Part shown: positions 1 through 12,531 of the stretch, one piece after another
Numbering within the stretch: position 1 is the first letter of the stretch
Layout of the letters: the number at the start of each line of letters is the position of its first letter
Notes under the pieces: generated by a model
The model's input: the letters and a program-made list of their open reading frames with translations, nothing else
Databases searched by the model: none
Told to the model about the DNA's origin: nothing
Assembly: GCA_963971535.1 (NCBI GenBank)
Contig: OZ020588.1
Span: 128,315,583 to 128,379,582, forward strand
Origin: Notolepis coatsorum
Lineage: Eukaryota; Chordata; Actinopteri; Aulopiformes; Paralepididae
Direction: 5' to 3'
Length of the DNA stretch: 64,000 nucleotides
Translations under genes and position numbers: made by a program

Positions 1-1408
<1,408 letters not shown>

Positions 1409-1688
1409 CAGACTGAGTCATCATGCTGTTTTGAGGCAGCTCATGAATTCAGGTCAAAGTGTTGATAGACACAGTGCAGAACAACACGTTTTTATTGGGT
1501 AGTAGGGGGTGACTTGATGGTAGCACAAACATCTCAGGGCATAACCTGTGTTAATGATACATTTTAAGGGGAAACAGGAGGGAAAAGAACATTTAGTGTC
1601 TCTGAGCGTAAAGTTGGCAACATCCTTGTTCAGCGTTATTGTCCCCCAAGTGAAGATTCATGATTTGAGTTCACAGCAAGGCATGATG

Positions 1689-1689
<1 letters not shown>

Positions 1690-1763
<74 letters not shown>

Positions 1764-1825
1764 CATTAGTATTACTACTACAGCTACTCCTGCTACTACT
1801 ACCATTATTATTACTACTACAGCAA
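1690..1825. repeat. (CTA)n trinucleotide repeat
   Basis: A pure CTA array runs to about 1762 and then degenerates into CTA/TTA/CAG variants. Poly-Tyr and poly-Ser readings are artefacts. Confidence 0.97.
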
Positions 1826-1849
1826 CACAGACACAATGGATTGAAAATT

Positions 1850-2918
1850 TAACAAGGAAGTCTTTATTTGCACAATAAATAGAACATACAGTATCAGATG
1901 GGGAAAATTTTCCTTTTAGGTTGGCTTGCAGAGAGCCAAGCGGCGGTGCCGGCTGGGGTCGGGGTCACATGGCAGGCCACTGGGGAAGGAAACCTACTAT
2001 ACCTACCTCTGCAGATACACTGTGGCTAGTGCCGAAATGGCGGAGGCTATCACACACTACAAATCTCTGCGTATAGTTACTGTACATACACAACTTAATG
2101 AAAAACCAAAAGGCCAAGTTCTGCTACACGTTATAGATACTGGCGCACTTGTACGTTATTTACACACTGTGAAATACTACGCCTAGGTGTCACGCTCAAC
2201 ACAGGGGCCAACTCGTTTATACTAAAGCTCTGCAAACACACACTCTGTGACCTGTACTAGATCATGCACAATAAACACTCTACCAGTGACTGCTAAGGCA
2301 GAAGGGGGGAAATACGCAGCCATGATACCTATCCTCCTAGTGGAGCACAGTGGAAGCTGTGCAAGTCGGGGAAGACGATACAAAGGGACACACACAAGGG
2401 GCTAAAATACTACCTGCTGGACACTTGTCTACGCTAAAAACACAACAGAAGATGGGGGATGGGGAAGGTACAAACACAGGGGAGCAGTGCACTAAAGAGG
2501 GGATAGTAACCCACTAATACTGACTTTCAGGGGCAGGAGGGTGTGGTGTAACAGCAAGCAATGTCCGTTGGAAGAAAATGCTAAAAACATTCTTCTCTGG
2601 TAATACCGCATGGTTAATCCACCTAGCAAAGTAAAATCCAATCAGTGGCGTGTTTGTTCACAGCTTAACATTCGGAGATGGGCAAACAAAGAGGGTCACT
2701 TAGCTTTGGGTAGGTGATAGGAGGAGGACCCCATCCAAGCCACTCTCTGGTCCCACAGTAACATAGTTAGGTTGGAAGGGAAGGACGTCAAGCTGTTGAT
2801 GATTCAACGTTGATGGGGATCTGACGTTGTAGATACCAGGTGGAACGAATAGCACGCTATCATGAGAGCTCTGTTTGAAGTAGTCTGCCATCTTGGAGCT
2901 CACCTGCCATTATAAGCC
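1850..2918. other. No gene recognised
   Basis: Moderately complex sequence without a convincing frame, RNA gene or terminal repeat. Short frames at 1926-2186 (plus) and 2700-2903 (minus) show no motif I recognise. It may be unique flank or an old repeat. Confidence 0.4.
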
Positions 2919-3454
2919 CAGGGCCCTCATTCACCAACGTGACTTACGCACAGATATGTGCTTAAGCTGTGCGTACGACCATTTCTAAGCAAAGAGTGGG
3001 ATTCATCAATTTCAACTTGAACTTGACTTCGTGCTTATGCTCTGAGCATGCTTAGCTGACGCCCAGTGGTAGAATATCGTTACTACGGCACAAGCGCTCC
3101 TCAGTACATGCATTCGTTTCAACGCGGAAATAAAGACACTGGCGCGTGTTCTGTATGACCCCCGTAATTCATTATAGTTCATTGTGAAATAGCGATATTA
3201 GTGTAATTATTGTCAAACCCTAAATAGCATGTGGAATAGGTCTTTCTCTCCGAATGAATGCAGGTTTATATATATAGCGTTATCGGGTGCACTGACTGCG
3301 CTCGCAGGAACTGTTTTCAGAGATAGCATCAGATAGGGATGAATGAATGAATGAGGGGCAGTCTAATTGCAGAGAGAACATAATATTAACTAGAGTCCAC
3401 TACCCGAGACACCTCCTTCATTTGTACCGCAATTTGGGACCCAAATTGGAGCTA

Positions 3455-4261
<807 letters not shown>

Positions 4262-4262
<1 letters not shown>

Positions 4263-4559
4263 GCTTATAAAACGATTTAATATGCTAAACTTCGTTTTAA
4301 ATTCCTTAATTCACTTTTGTTTATTTCATAAAGATTTTCCCGACATAATGCTACCTGCCCCGACCAGATCCGTGACTCTGTTGCGATACAGATGAATTAT
4401 CTACTCAGAAAGCTTATAAAACGATTTAATATGCTAAACTTTGTTTTTAAATTCTTTAATTCACTTTTGTTTATTTCATAAGGATTTTCCCGACATAATG
4501 CTACCTGCCCCGACCAGATCCGTGACTCTGTTGCGATACAGATGAATTATCTACTCAGA
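4262..4559. repeat. 149-bp tandem duplication
   Basis: Two adjacent copies, 4262-4410 and 4411-4559, each starting AGCTTATAAAACGATT and ending near CTACTCAGA. They differ at only a few positions, so the duplication is fairly recent relative to the element. Confidence 0.9.
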
Positions 4560-5155
4560 ATAGTATTATAAAGTGGCTATCTTTTATGCTGTAGATCACT
4601 GCTGGTATGTGCGTGCAGAACCTTTATTTCAGCGGGGACTGTAGTATTTATTTGACGTTACTGTACAATATATGTGTATTAAAAGACGGAGCTGTCTTTT
4701 ATTGTATTATAATAATTATTAATATTAAAAATAAATTAAGAAAGGCATTCTTATTCCAGCATGCATTAATGACACTAACGGGCAACAGCAAAACAGTGGT
4801 TAATGGTCTTTATTAGTGTTTGCGGTGTCCAGGCAGCAATGGTCTTTTAGGAAGTTAATAGATATAATATCCGACAGTGTACAACACCCTCGGCTTAGTC
4901 CACTTTTCCACATTTCATGGGGGTGTCCATTACCGTATATGGTTAATCGGGGCGGTTCTGGTATGCAAATACGTGAAAGTGTGCACAAGCCTCGGCGCAG
5001 GGCCAAGGTGATATTTATCATGACAGGTGTGCGTAGAACCTGCGTACGCACGTGTGGTAAATCCCGTTTATTTTGTGCGTGCACTCATTCTAAATTCTGT
5101 GCTTACGTGTGGAAATAGAACATTTTCCACGTCACGTTGATGAATGAGGGCCCAG

Positions 5156-5485
5156 GTGTCCAGCCATGACATCAGCACACTCCTATGGGAGACTTGAAAA
5201 ACAGCAGGGGAGGAAACATAGGGGCAGACCTGAGCGCCTGCTGAACCAATCGACAGCGGGAAGCAGGCATCTCCGGTCCTCCCATAATTAATATGGCAGT
5301 GTTCATTTAGTCAACGAATATGATGACTAAATATGGTCGTCAACAAAGCTTTTTCCCCTGACGACAACGAGACGTGACATCATGTTAACCCATTTAGAGC
5401 TAAAACACCTGCTAATAATGCATTATAGCGTATATATATGTGACCGATCGTATGGTACTCCTCTTGCGTTGTGTTAAATGTATAT
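5156..5485. other. No gene recognised
   Basis: Flank of the Harbinger-like element. It contains a short inverted motif around 5307-5330 (TTTAGTCA...TGACTAAA) but no gene or complete element. Confidence 0.4.
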
Positions 5486-5556
5486 GCCCCGAGGGAGTTT
5501 CGAACCCGGGTCTCCCACGCCGTGGGCGACAACATAGACCACTGCACTAAGAGGTG
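5486..5556 (-). mobile_element. tRNA-derived SINE head or tRNA pseudogene
   Basis: On the minus strand a B-box-like GGGTTCGAAACTCCC (5507-5493) lies downstream of an A-box-like TTAGTGCAGTGG (5550-5539), with normal tRNA spacing. The acceptor ends do not pair well, so a functional tRNA is unlikely and a tRNA-derived SINE promoter is preferred. The tail is not clear. Confidence 0.5.
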
Positions 5557-5984
5557 AATTCACTTAGAAGTGAGTTTAACTCGCAGCCCGCTTACTGCCA
5601 GTCACTTCACAACACACACGTTCATCATGACTGTGGATATTACTCACAGACTTCCGTTACACTCCCTAAACTCACGCCACCTCAGGACATCCGGGTCACG
5701 GCACTGTTATAACCAACTTTTACTGCGTTGTGTAATTTTTATTAAGACAGACACTTGCTTCACGGTCTTACCACGGGATAACACGTGAACGTATGCATGA
5801 AAAAAGTATCTCTTTTTTGCATGTTCGATGGAAGAAAGTCACTGTCAAATGACTATAGTATTGTCTCCATAGCTATAGTATAGAATATAGATATAGCTCT
5901 CCAAACATAGTGACGCGCAGTGAAAATATGTTATGTAAACGTGGCACGTTAGCCACAAGGACCAGGCTAATGGCTGGCGCCCAA
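5557..5984. other. No gene recognised
   Basis: Between the SINE head and the broken 3' end of the minus-strand L2 element. No supported frame or terminal repeat. Confidence 0.4.
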
Positions 5985-6260
5985 TCATGTGTTAAGATAA
6001 CTGTTTATTATGGCTAGAAGAGAAGGACCAATAGTAGGCAGTGAGTTCTTAAGAAAAGTGGTGGGAATTACATCAAGGGTGCATGTAGAAGAAGACATTT
6101 TGTTAATAATTGTGGTGAGCTCTTGCAATGACAGAGGAGCAAACTGGTCAAATATTGTGGGTTTGGGTGGAAACACTGCATGGAGTGGCGAAGGAGAAAA
6201 ATGTGCTCTAATAATTGAGATTTTGTCCACAAAAAAATTACAGAAATGAATTGCAATCAT
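5985..6260 (-). pseudogene. L2 pre-RT linker and RT start
   Basis: The 91-residue frame has HFCNFFVDKISIIR and then SSSTCTLDVIPTTFLKN, the signature just before the RT palm in L2-like elements. The sequence leaves the element at about 5985. Confidence 0.8.
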
Positions 6261-6595
6261 CCTGAGTGAGAACAGAAGTGGATGGAGAACCAGGTGTTAC
6301 AATTCTGTTTATGGTTTCAAATAGGACTCTGTGGCTGTATTTACTATCCCTTATTAGGTTGGAGAAATAGCTTGCTCTATATTTGGCAAGCAGGTCCTTC
6401 AAATGTTGGTAATGAACAGTTAAATTGGTTGCACGCCATAGCCTCTCAGTTCTTTTACAAAGTATTTTAAAAACACACGTATATCCTCATTGATCCATGG
6501 GGTGGGGTTTTCCGTGGGTGCTTTCCGTGTTTTAAAAGGAGCAACATCATTTAAAATGTTATTCCACAAGTGTAACACATTTTGTACCAGATGTG

Positions 6596-7110
6596 TCACA
6601 ATCCAAGGCGGGTGCTTATATTGGACAAATCAGACCCTAGAAATACATGTGAAAATGTATCCACTGTCTGGTTGTTGATAGTGCGTCTGCACAAAACATG
6701 CTTAGGAATGGACTCAACCGTCAGAGGAATGTCAAATACCACACACTTATGGTCGGATATTGACAGGTCTTCTAAATAACTCTTAATATTTATTCCCAGA
6801 GTAAAAACCAGATCCAATATATGGCCTTTTTTGTGCGTTGGCTCTGTGACATGTTGCATAAAATTAAAAGATTCTGTCATGCTTAAAAACGCAGCAGCAA
6901 ACGAATCCGATGGGTCATCAATATGCATGTTAAAATCACCATTATAATGATTTTTTCATGCCTATAAACAGTGGAGAGAAACTCAGAGAACAAAAATAGG
7001 CTATTATGAGGGGGGGGGGGGGGGGGGGGGGCTAAGTTTCTGTCATTTTGGCATAGTTCGATGAATGGAGAAAAATCCATATCCTGCTGCCAGGTCTCTG
7101 TGAGAAACAA
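6596..7110 (-). pseudogene. L2 AP endonuclease domain, frame broken
   Basis: Two minus-strand pieces make up the APE-type endonuclease. Upstream (7110-6960) is LFLTETW, holding the metal-binding Glu. Downstream (6928-6596) are MHIDD from a GDFN-type motif, KKGHILDLVF and the catalytic ISDHKCVVF. The pieces are in different frames, separated by a G-homopolymer tract at 7009-7031. This domain nicks target DNA during target-primed reverse transcription; here it cannot be made intact. Confidence 0.85.
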
Positions 7111-7125
7111 TAGATCCAGATTTTT

Positions 7126-7671
7126 TTACTCGCAAAGATCGTTGGGCAGGATGGACTTATTGCAAATGCATCGGGCGTTGAAGAGCGCAAAATGAAGTGT
7201 TTCATGTATTCCATCACACGAAGTGTTGATAGCCCGTGGCAAGGGACGAAGCAAGTGGATGTTTTGTGGGCACAGGTGACAGGCATTTCGCAGCCATCTA
7301 TCAGCACTGTAAATATGGCTAAAGGACTCAGAGCTCCCTCGGAGGGTGGGAATTAGACCAAAAGAAAAGCTATTTTTGCCAAGTTTTTCAATTGTTGCTT
7401 TTAGGGCTTCATAGTCCTCTGTGAGTTTAATGTACCCATATGTCTCACGATGGTCTGTTGATTGTCTGCACCTGACGTAATTTACTCCCACATGCACAAT
7501 GACTGTATGTGCAGACGGATAGCACTCCACAATAGTTGGGATATGTTTAATTAAATCAAGGACTTTAGCACCAGAAAAGGAGTATGAAATGCCCTTGGGA
7601 ATCACTATGGAATCACCCACGAGGATGTATTCAGGAGGAGAAAATAGAGAGGGCTTGCCATCACTTGCCAC
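7126..7671 (-). pseudogene. LINE ORF1 SGNH-like esterase running into start of endonuclease
   Basis: The 181-residue frame has an SGNH hydrolase pattern: block I GDS at residues 19-21, block III HVGVNY at 60-65 with the expected Asn at 64, and a block V-like DGIH at 153-156. Such esterase domains are known in ORF1 of CR1/L2 LINEs and are thought to act on lipid esters or membranes. Residues 163-178 (LFNARCICNKSILPND) match the typical start of the AP endonuclease, in frame and only a few residues after DGIH. The frame then stops. The esterase core looks fairly conserved despite decay elsewhere. Confidence 0.75.
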
Positions 7672-7733
7672 AGCGGTAGCAGGAGTAGGTGGATGTCTAG
7701 TCTCAACTAAATAGCAGCAGCGTTAGCAACAGG

Positions 7734-8360
7734 TTAGAGATCAGGGAAGACTTTGGGGACCGGTGGGGAAAATTTTCGGGGGCGTTTACCGGAGGGAGAG
7801 AGAGAAGTAGACCGTGACCTGGAAACGTTGCTGCAGGCAGAAGTGCATTTTCTATGCGAGGTAGCACCGTTGCTCTTCACCGTCTTGGACCAGGCAGCTA
7901 ATCCAGCGGCGCTATGCAGCCGAATTGGAGAAATCGCAGGGCAATGAGACGGTGGGACATCACCGTGGAGATGAAGAGGTTCCTCATCACTCAGAGGATC
8001 AGGGGACAGCGGCAAGGTCAGCCTCCTTTTCTTTGGCCACAATCCATTGGTCACCACCGAGGCCCAGGAGGATGGGGTGCAGGGCTTGCCACTAGGGGCT
8101 GGCGTTAGCCTAGGGTAATCAGCCAGCAGAGCAACAAAACCGGAGGGCCCGATCTGAAGAAGCTGCTCCTTTGATAACACCAGGCGCGCCAGAAGAGGGT
8201 AATCCTGAGGCGTTGGAGAATTCTGACAGCGGAATATATCGGCTGGAGAGCTGCAGTGAGTCCATGAGGTCAAAGAGAGGTAGAAATACCTTATTTTCCC
8301 CCTCACAACAGTCGCCCAGGAGGAACAAGCAGGCGAGGGGACAGCGCCTGATGGCTCCAA
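7734..8360 (-). pseudogene. L2 ORF1 N-terminal region
   Basis: A 208-residue minus-strand frame, Ser/Pro/Arg-rich, with two SWA(T/S)VV motifs (SSWATVVRG near residues 13-21 and SSWASVVTNG near 97-106). Such SWA.VV.RG motifs occur in ORF1 proteins of esterase-bearing CR1/L2 elements. I see no zinc finger or coiled coil. It lies just upstream of the esterase frame and was probably continuous with it; a gap with stops at 7672-7733 now separates them. The element is degenerate and the 5' end is uncertain. Confidence 0.6.
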
Positions 8361-8420
8361 ACTATCCAGCCGAGCTCAGTTTGACGACTAAGAAGTTCCA
8401 CAATGAGGAGCTCTAAGGAT

Positions 8421-8970
8421 TTAAGCTCAGCCCGTGCTTCTAATGTCCGAAGTCGGGCCATTCTTCAGAGCCAGAGTCACAATATGAGCCAACCGTATTT
8501 CTGTAAGTAAACAACCTCCGATTTGTCTGATTGGTGCTTGTGTGGCCAGGTTTGTGCAGAGAGTGATAAAACACTTGATAAAACGGGCACAAAAAAAGCA
8601 TGTGTATCCTGTGACGACCTGTAAACAGCGTGAGTAACAGCAAGTGCACTGAGTTATTAATTGGAACATTTTCTTTTGTTTTTTGTTTCTCCATTTTTGC
8701 GTTCTAGTCGCCCCTGCCCAGTGTCGGTAGGCCAGGGTGCCGTCCAACCCATCTTACTGGCTGCTGCAGCCACATGGGGTTCCCGTCACCAGGCTACACT
8801 GCGTTCAGGCCACCAGCAAGCAGCCCTGAATTAGGAGAATTCCTGTTACCCCGTCGTCACAGTATTTTTCACCTGTAATGTACCGGTATATACAATTTTG
8901 GAAAAATAAAGATTGCTGTGTTACTGTGTTTGGAATCTAAAGAACCAATTCCAGGTCAATTTCCTTGATC
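8421..8970. other. Probable 5' flank or 5'UTR of the minus-strand L2
   Basis: No convincing frame. The sequence upstream of ORF1 could be LINE 5'UTR, but the 5' boundary cannot be placed. Confidence 0.35.
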
Positions 8971-8975
8971 TGTGA

Positions 8976-9180
<205 letters not shown>

Positions 9181-9439
9181 ACTCCTATCACTACTCTTCT
9201 TAACACAACACAAGGATTCAGTGTCCTCTGATGACATCACAGGGGGAGATATTCAAATCTCTACGTGTGAGATTATGTATAAAATACATCAGCATTGTTT
9301 TTCTGGTGAAGTGCACCTTTAAGAACAAATGAGTTCACCTTTATGCGCTAGGTTCATGCCCTGTGGCTGGCAGACCATGAGTCTTGGAGCGGAGGAAGGC
9401 TGCTGCGGTATTAGGTACAGCTGCCTAGAAAAAGATGGC

Positions 9440-9461
9440 TAAGTGGTGTGTGCGTGTGCGT

Positions 9462-9541
<80 letters not shown>
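9440..9541. repeat. (GTGTGC)n-(GT)n microsatellite
   Basis: A few GTGTGC hexamers precede a pure GT array that ends at about 9541. Confidence 0.98.
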
Positions 9542-9543
<2 letters not shown>

Positions 9544-9950
9544 CAACAACATCTGAATGGCCGGAGAGGAAATACCAGCGGCTAGACCTGACGTTGAACC
9601 ATTCAACCCTCTCTCATAACTCATGACTTTACTATTATTATAACTGTCCACTTTTATCATAAATCTGAAAACTGTTGTACATTCACACAAATGTCTGTTG
9701 GCCTTTGTGCTGACTTTCTCTGACCTCACTGCTGGTCAACAAAACCCTCCCTGACCAAAGTATTCGGTAAGGTACTTGACCAGTTACATTCCCTGATTTT
9801 TGACAAATCTTTTTGGTATTTGGCCAAACATTAATCGTATGCGCACTAGGTATGAGCCCAAATCCGAAGATGAATTTGTGAAAGCACAGATAATGAGATT
9901 GACACAGATAATTCTATTACGTTATTCGGGAATAAAATCTGTTAGGCGGC
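9542..9950. other. No gene recognised
   Basis: Complex AT-rich sequence between a microsatellite and a SINE; nothing supported. Confidence 0.4.
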
Positions 9951-10368
9951 ACAGTGGTGTAGTGGTTAACACTGTCGCCTCACAGTTAGAAGGTCAAGGG
10001 TTTGATTCCCGCTTGGAGACCAGGTTTCCGCGTTGCTCTCCCAGGCCTTTCTGTGTGGAGTTTCCATGTTCTCCCCGTGCTCGCAAGGGTCCCCCCCCCC
10101 CCCGATAAGAGAAACCCAATGGAAAAACATACACAACAGATCGCTAATGCTGTCGCGTCCCTGACGAAGAGGGATAGGAATCTGCTCCCGGCTGCCCTTG
10201 GGGGGAAGGACGACGGGATGGGTCAAGTGCAGAGACTCAATTGCATCGGCGACCCAACTCATTGCATGTGTGTGTGTTCCTGTGTGTGTGCTGGCCATCG
10301 CATGTGTGTGTCTGCCTGCATGCCGAATAAAGACTTCTCCAAAGTCCAGTTATTATTATTTTTATTTA
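9951..10368 (+). mobile_element. tRNA-derived SINE
   Basis: Starts GGCGGCACAGTGGTGTAGTGG with an A-box-like GTGGTGTAGTGGTTAAC and a B-box GGGTTTGATTCCC (9998-10010). These are followed by CTGTGTGGAGTTTCCATGTTC, a sequence I recognise from widespread fish SINEs. It ends with AATAAAGACTT and an ATT-rich tail near 10328-10368. RNA polymerase III should transcribe such elements from the internal boxes. No clear target duplication was found. A C-run at 10091-10102 is a later expansion. Confidence 0.8.
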
Positions 10369-10899
10369 TATGTTATGAGCTCCATTGACGCAGCACGCTC
10401 TGCCTAGGCACACCATCTGTTCGGCATCAAAAACGACCTGTAGGACTGCAGTCAAAACTACTGTACCTGTAGGACTGACATATTTCTTCTTTGGACCCAT
10501 GGACATATCAGTAATCTTATTTTTTTATTTGTCAAATGAGAGAAAGAAAAAGAGTGTCTCTCATATCTCGGCTGCTCCATGATGAGCAAGGTCTCCTCTA
10601 CATTTTCAAACACCTAGAAAGCTTGTCTTAAGCTTTGTCATCATGAGTTATGCATGTGAAATCAATTATATTTATCGCATGCGTGTGTGCTCCTTTGCAG
10701 ACCTATTTCAGAACCAACCGAGAGGCACAATGTGCTCCCCGCTCTCCTCTCCATTACTGCACCAAGAGCAACCTTTACTTACGCCAATTCCAGGAATTCG
10801 ATTTATATAATGTATCTGTTCAAAAGTTATCATGAGTTGTCATGGGTTGTCCTGGTATGACAAATACAAATGCAGTCACTGGTCAATGGAGATATTGGT
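10369..10899. other. No gene recognised
   Basis: Short frames without recognisable domains. Nothing supported. Confidence 0.4.
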
Positions 10900-11000
10900 T
10901 AGATTAGATTAGATTGGATTAAACTTTATTGTCAGAGAACAACAAAATATTATGGGCAGCCTATTAGTCTACAGGCTGCGTAAAAAGAACACACCTGGTT
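10900..11000 (-). mobile_element. LINE 3' tail fragment
   Basis: On the minus strand this reads GACAATAAAGTTTAATCC followed by TCTAA pentamers (10932-10900). An AATAAA-like signal plus pentamer tail is the usual end of fish L2/CR1-group LINEs. The upstream boundary is unclear and no coding part is present. Confidence 0.55.
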
Positions 11001-11684
11001 TAGCAGGGCAGGGAAGGTGGGGTGTGTGCAAAGGCCTGCTGTTCTCTACACTCTTAACAAAAAATGCACTAAAAGTGGTTATTTGGCTTATAATCATCTA
11101 TAGGCTGCACAAAGAAATATTTAAATATATATATATATGTATACAAAATATTATGTAAAAACTATTATTGTTATGTAATACTGTTGAAAAAACGTTTTTC
11201 AGTTTCTGATTGTTCAATGTCCCCCAGTTAACCTCTTAAGCCCTAGCCATATTTTCCAAAAATTTGCCTAAAACTACATACCCAAGTAAATGGAAGATTA
11301 TACAACGGCATGCAAATTTCTCGATTCTGATTGGCTGAAACAGTCAATTTACACGTATGTATTCTTTTTTTGTATTTTATTTTTTTATTATTTTTTAAAC
11401 AAACACATAAACAAACATGACAACACACGATAAGATATACAAGCATTAGTTGTCAGTGCACATCCAATGAAATCACATTTTAGTTAATTGTCTTATATAG
11501 GATATACCCCTAATACCTGTTATCTAAAAACCTACACACATATGCTCCAGCTCGAACCCCCCCCCCCCCCTCCCGGACCCCACCTTGGATAGTACCTCCA
11601 CTATCCCTCGCACCTAACCAGACACTACCATTATAAGCTAGCTTTTATTCTCTCCACCACTTCTAACCACATTGACATTTTGGA

Positions 11685-12531
11685 TTAATTGAGACCCAGA
11701 ATTCTTGCTGTAGATATTTCTTGATAAATCACATCGAGATATGTAAGAAACCAAACTTTCCGGCACATTTTTTCCAGTTGAAACCAGCGTGATGCGATCA
11801 GCTTTTTAGCTACTGTGATACCCGATAAAACCAATCTCTTTAGCTGTGGATTTACTGCAAACTCAAAAACATCATTCAATAGTAATACCGAGGGGTGTAC
11901 AGGTATATTCCAAGATACGAGTTTTGATAATTGTTGGGTCACATCTTTCCAGAATGTCTTAACTGGTGGGGAGTCCCAATACATGTGCATAAATGTCCCT
12001 TCGTCCCCATTTGTACATTGGGAGCATTTGGAGTCTTGTTTAAGACCCATTCTGCTCAATCTTATAGGAGTCAAGTATGTCCTGTGAATATAGTTAAGAT
12101 TGATTTGTTGATGGTCCGGGTTCCTTGATGTAAGTCGGACATTTGCCCAGGCTCCTTGCCAATCAAAGTCACTTTCCAGGTCTGGTATATCCCTCCTCCA
12201 GGCAGAGTCTAGTTGGAGGGTTTCATACGAGGACGTTAGTAATTGATGATAAAAATCTGAAACAAAACCTCTCGATGTCTCTCTTTCATAGAAGAATTTG
12301 TGGTATCTGTGGTGTTCAATTGGTATGTCTAATGGAACACCGTGAGACTTCAAACATAGCCGTAACTGTATGTAAAAAAGCCATGTGGACTTGGTGAGAT
12401 TAAATTTTTTGTATATTTCTCCATAACTACAAAAACCCTGTTTGTTAAAAACATCCCCTAATGAGCGTATGCCTTGCTCTTCCCATATAGGGAATCTTAT
12501 AGGTCGTTTTTCAATTAAGAGTGCATTGTTA
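11685..12531 (-). pseudogene. Outer L1 ORF2, C-terminal part
   Basis: The open minus-strand frame starts at NNALLIEKRPIRFPIWEEQG and runs through the C-terminal CSQCTNGDEGTFMHMYWDS region to ARILGLN. The last Cys of the C-X2-C-X9-H-X4-C motif seen in the inner copy is Ser here. It stops at 11685 (TAA), slightly earlier than the inner copy. The 3'UTR follows to about 11399. Confidence 0.9.

Larger units (their letters stand above)
5985..8420 (-). mobile_element. L2-type LINE with esterase ORF1, 3' truncated
   Basis: Reading from about 8420 down to 5985, the order is ORF1 N-terminal region, SGNH-like esterase, AP endonuclease, then the linker before RT. The RT core and 3'UTR are absent, so the copy stops just after the STCTLDVIPTTFLK motif that precedes RT in L2-like elements. 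Frames are broken in several places, including a run of about 22 G at 7009-7031 inside the endonuclease. Loss of the 3' end is unusual for a LINE, which normally loses its 5' end, so a later deletion or rearrangement near 5985 is likely. Confidence 0.85.

Noticed and set aside
5486-5556. Functional tRNA gene
   Set aside because: A and B boxes are present but the acceptor stem does not pair; a SINE head or pseudogene is more likely. The same reasoning applies to 36166-36399 and 49968-50153.
12442-12531. A genuine N-terminus for the L1 protein
   Set aside because: These 30 codons are antisense sequence of the outer L1 and include the target duplication; the frame is open by chance.
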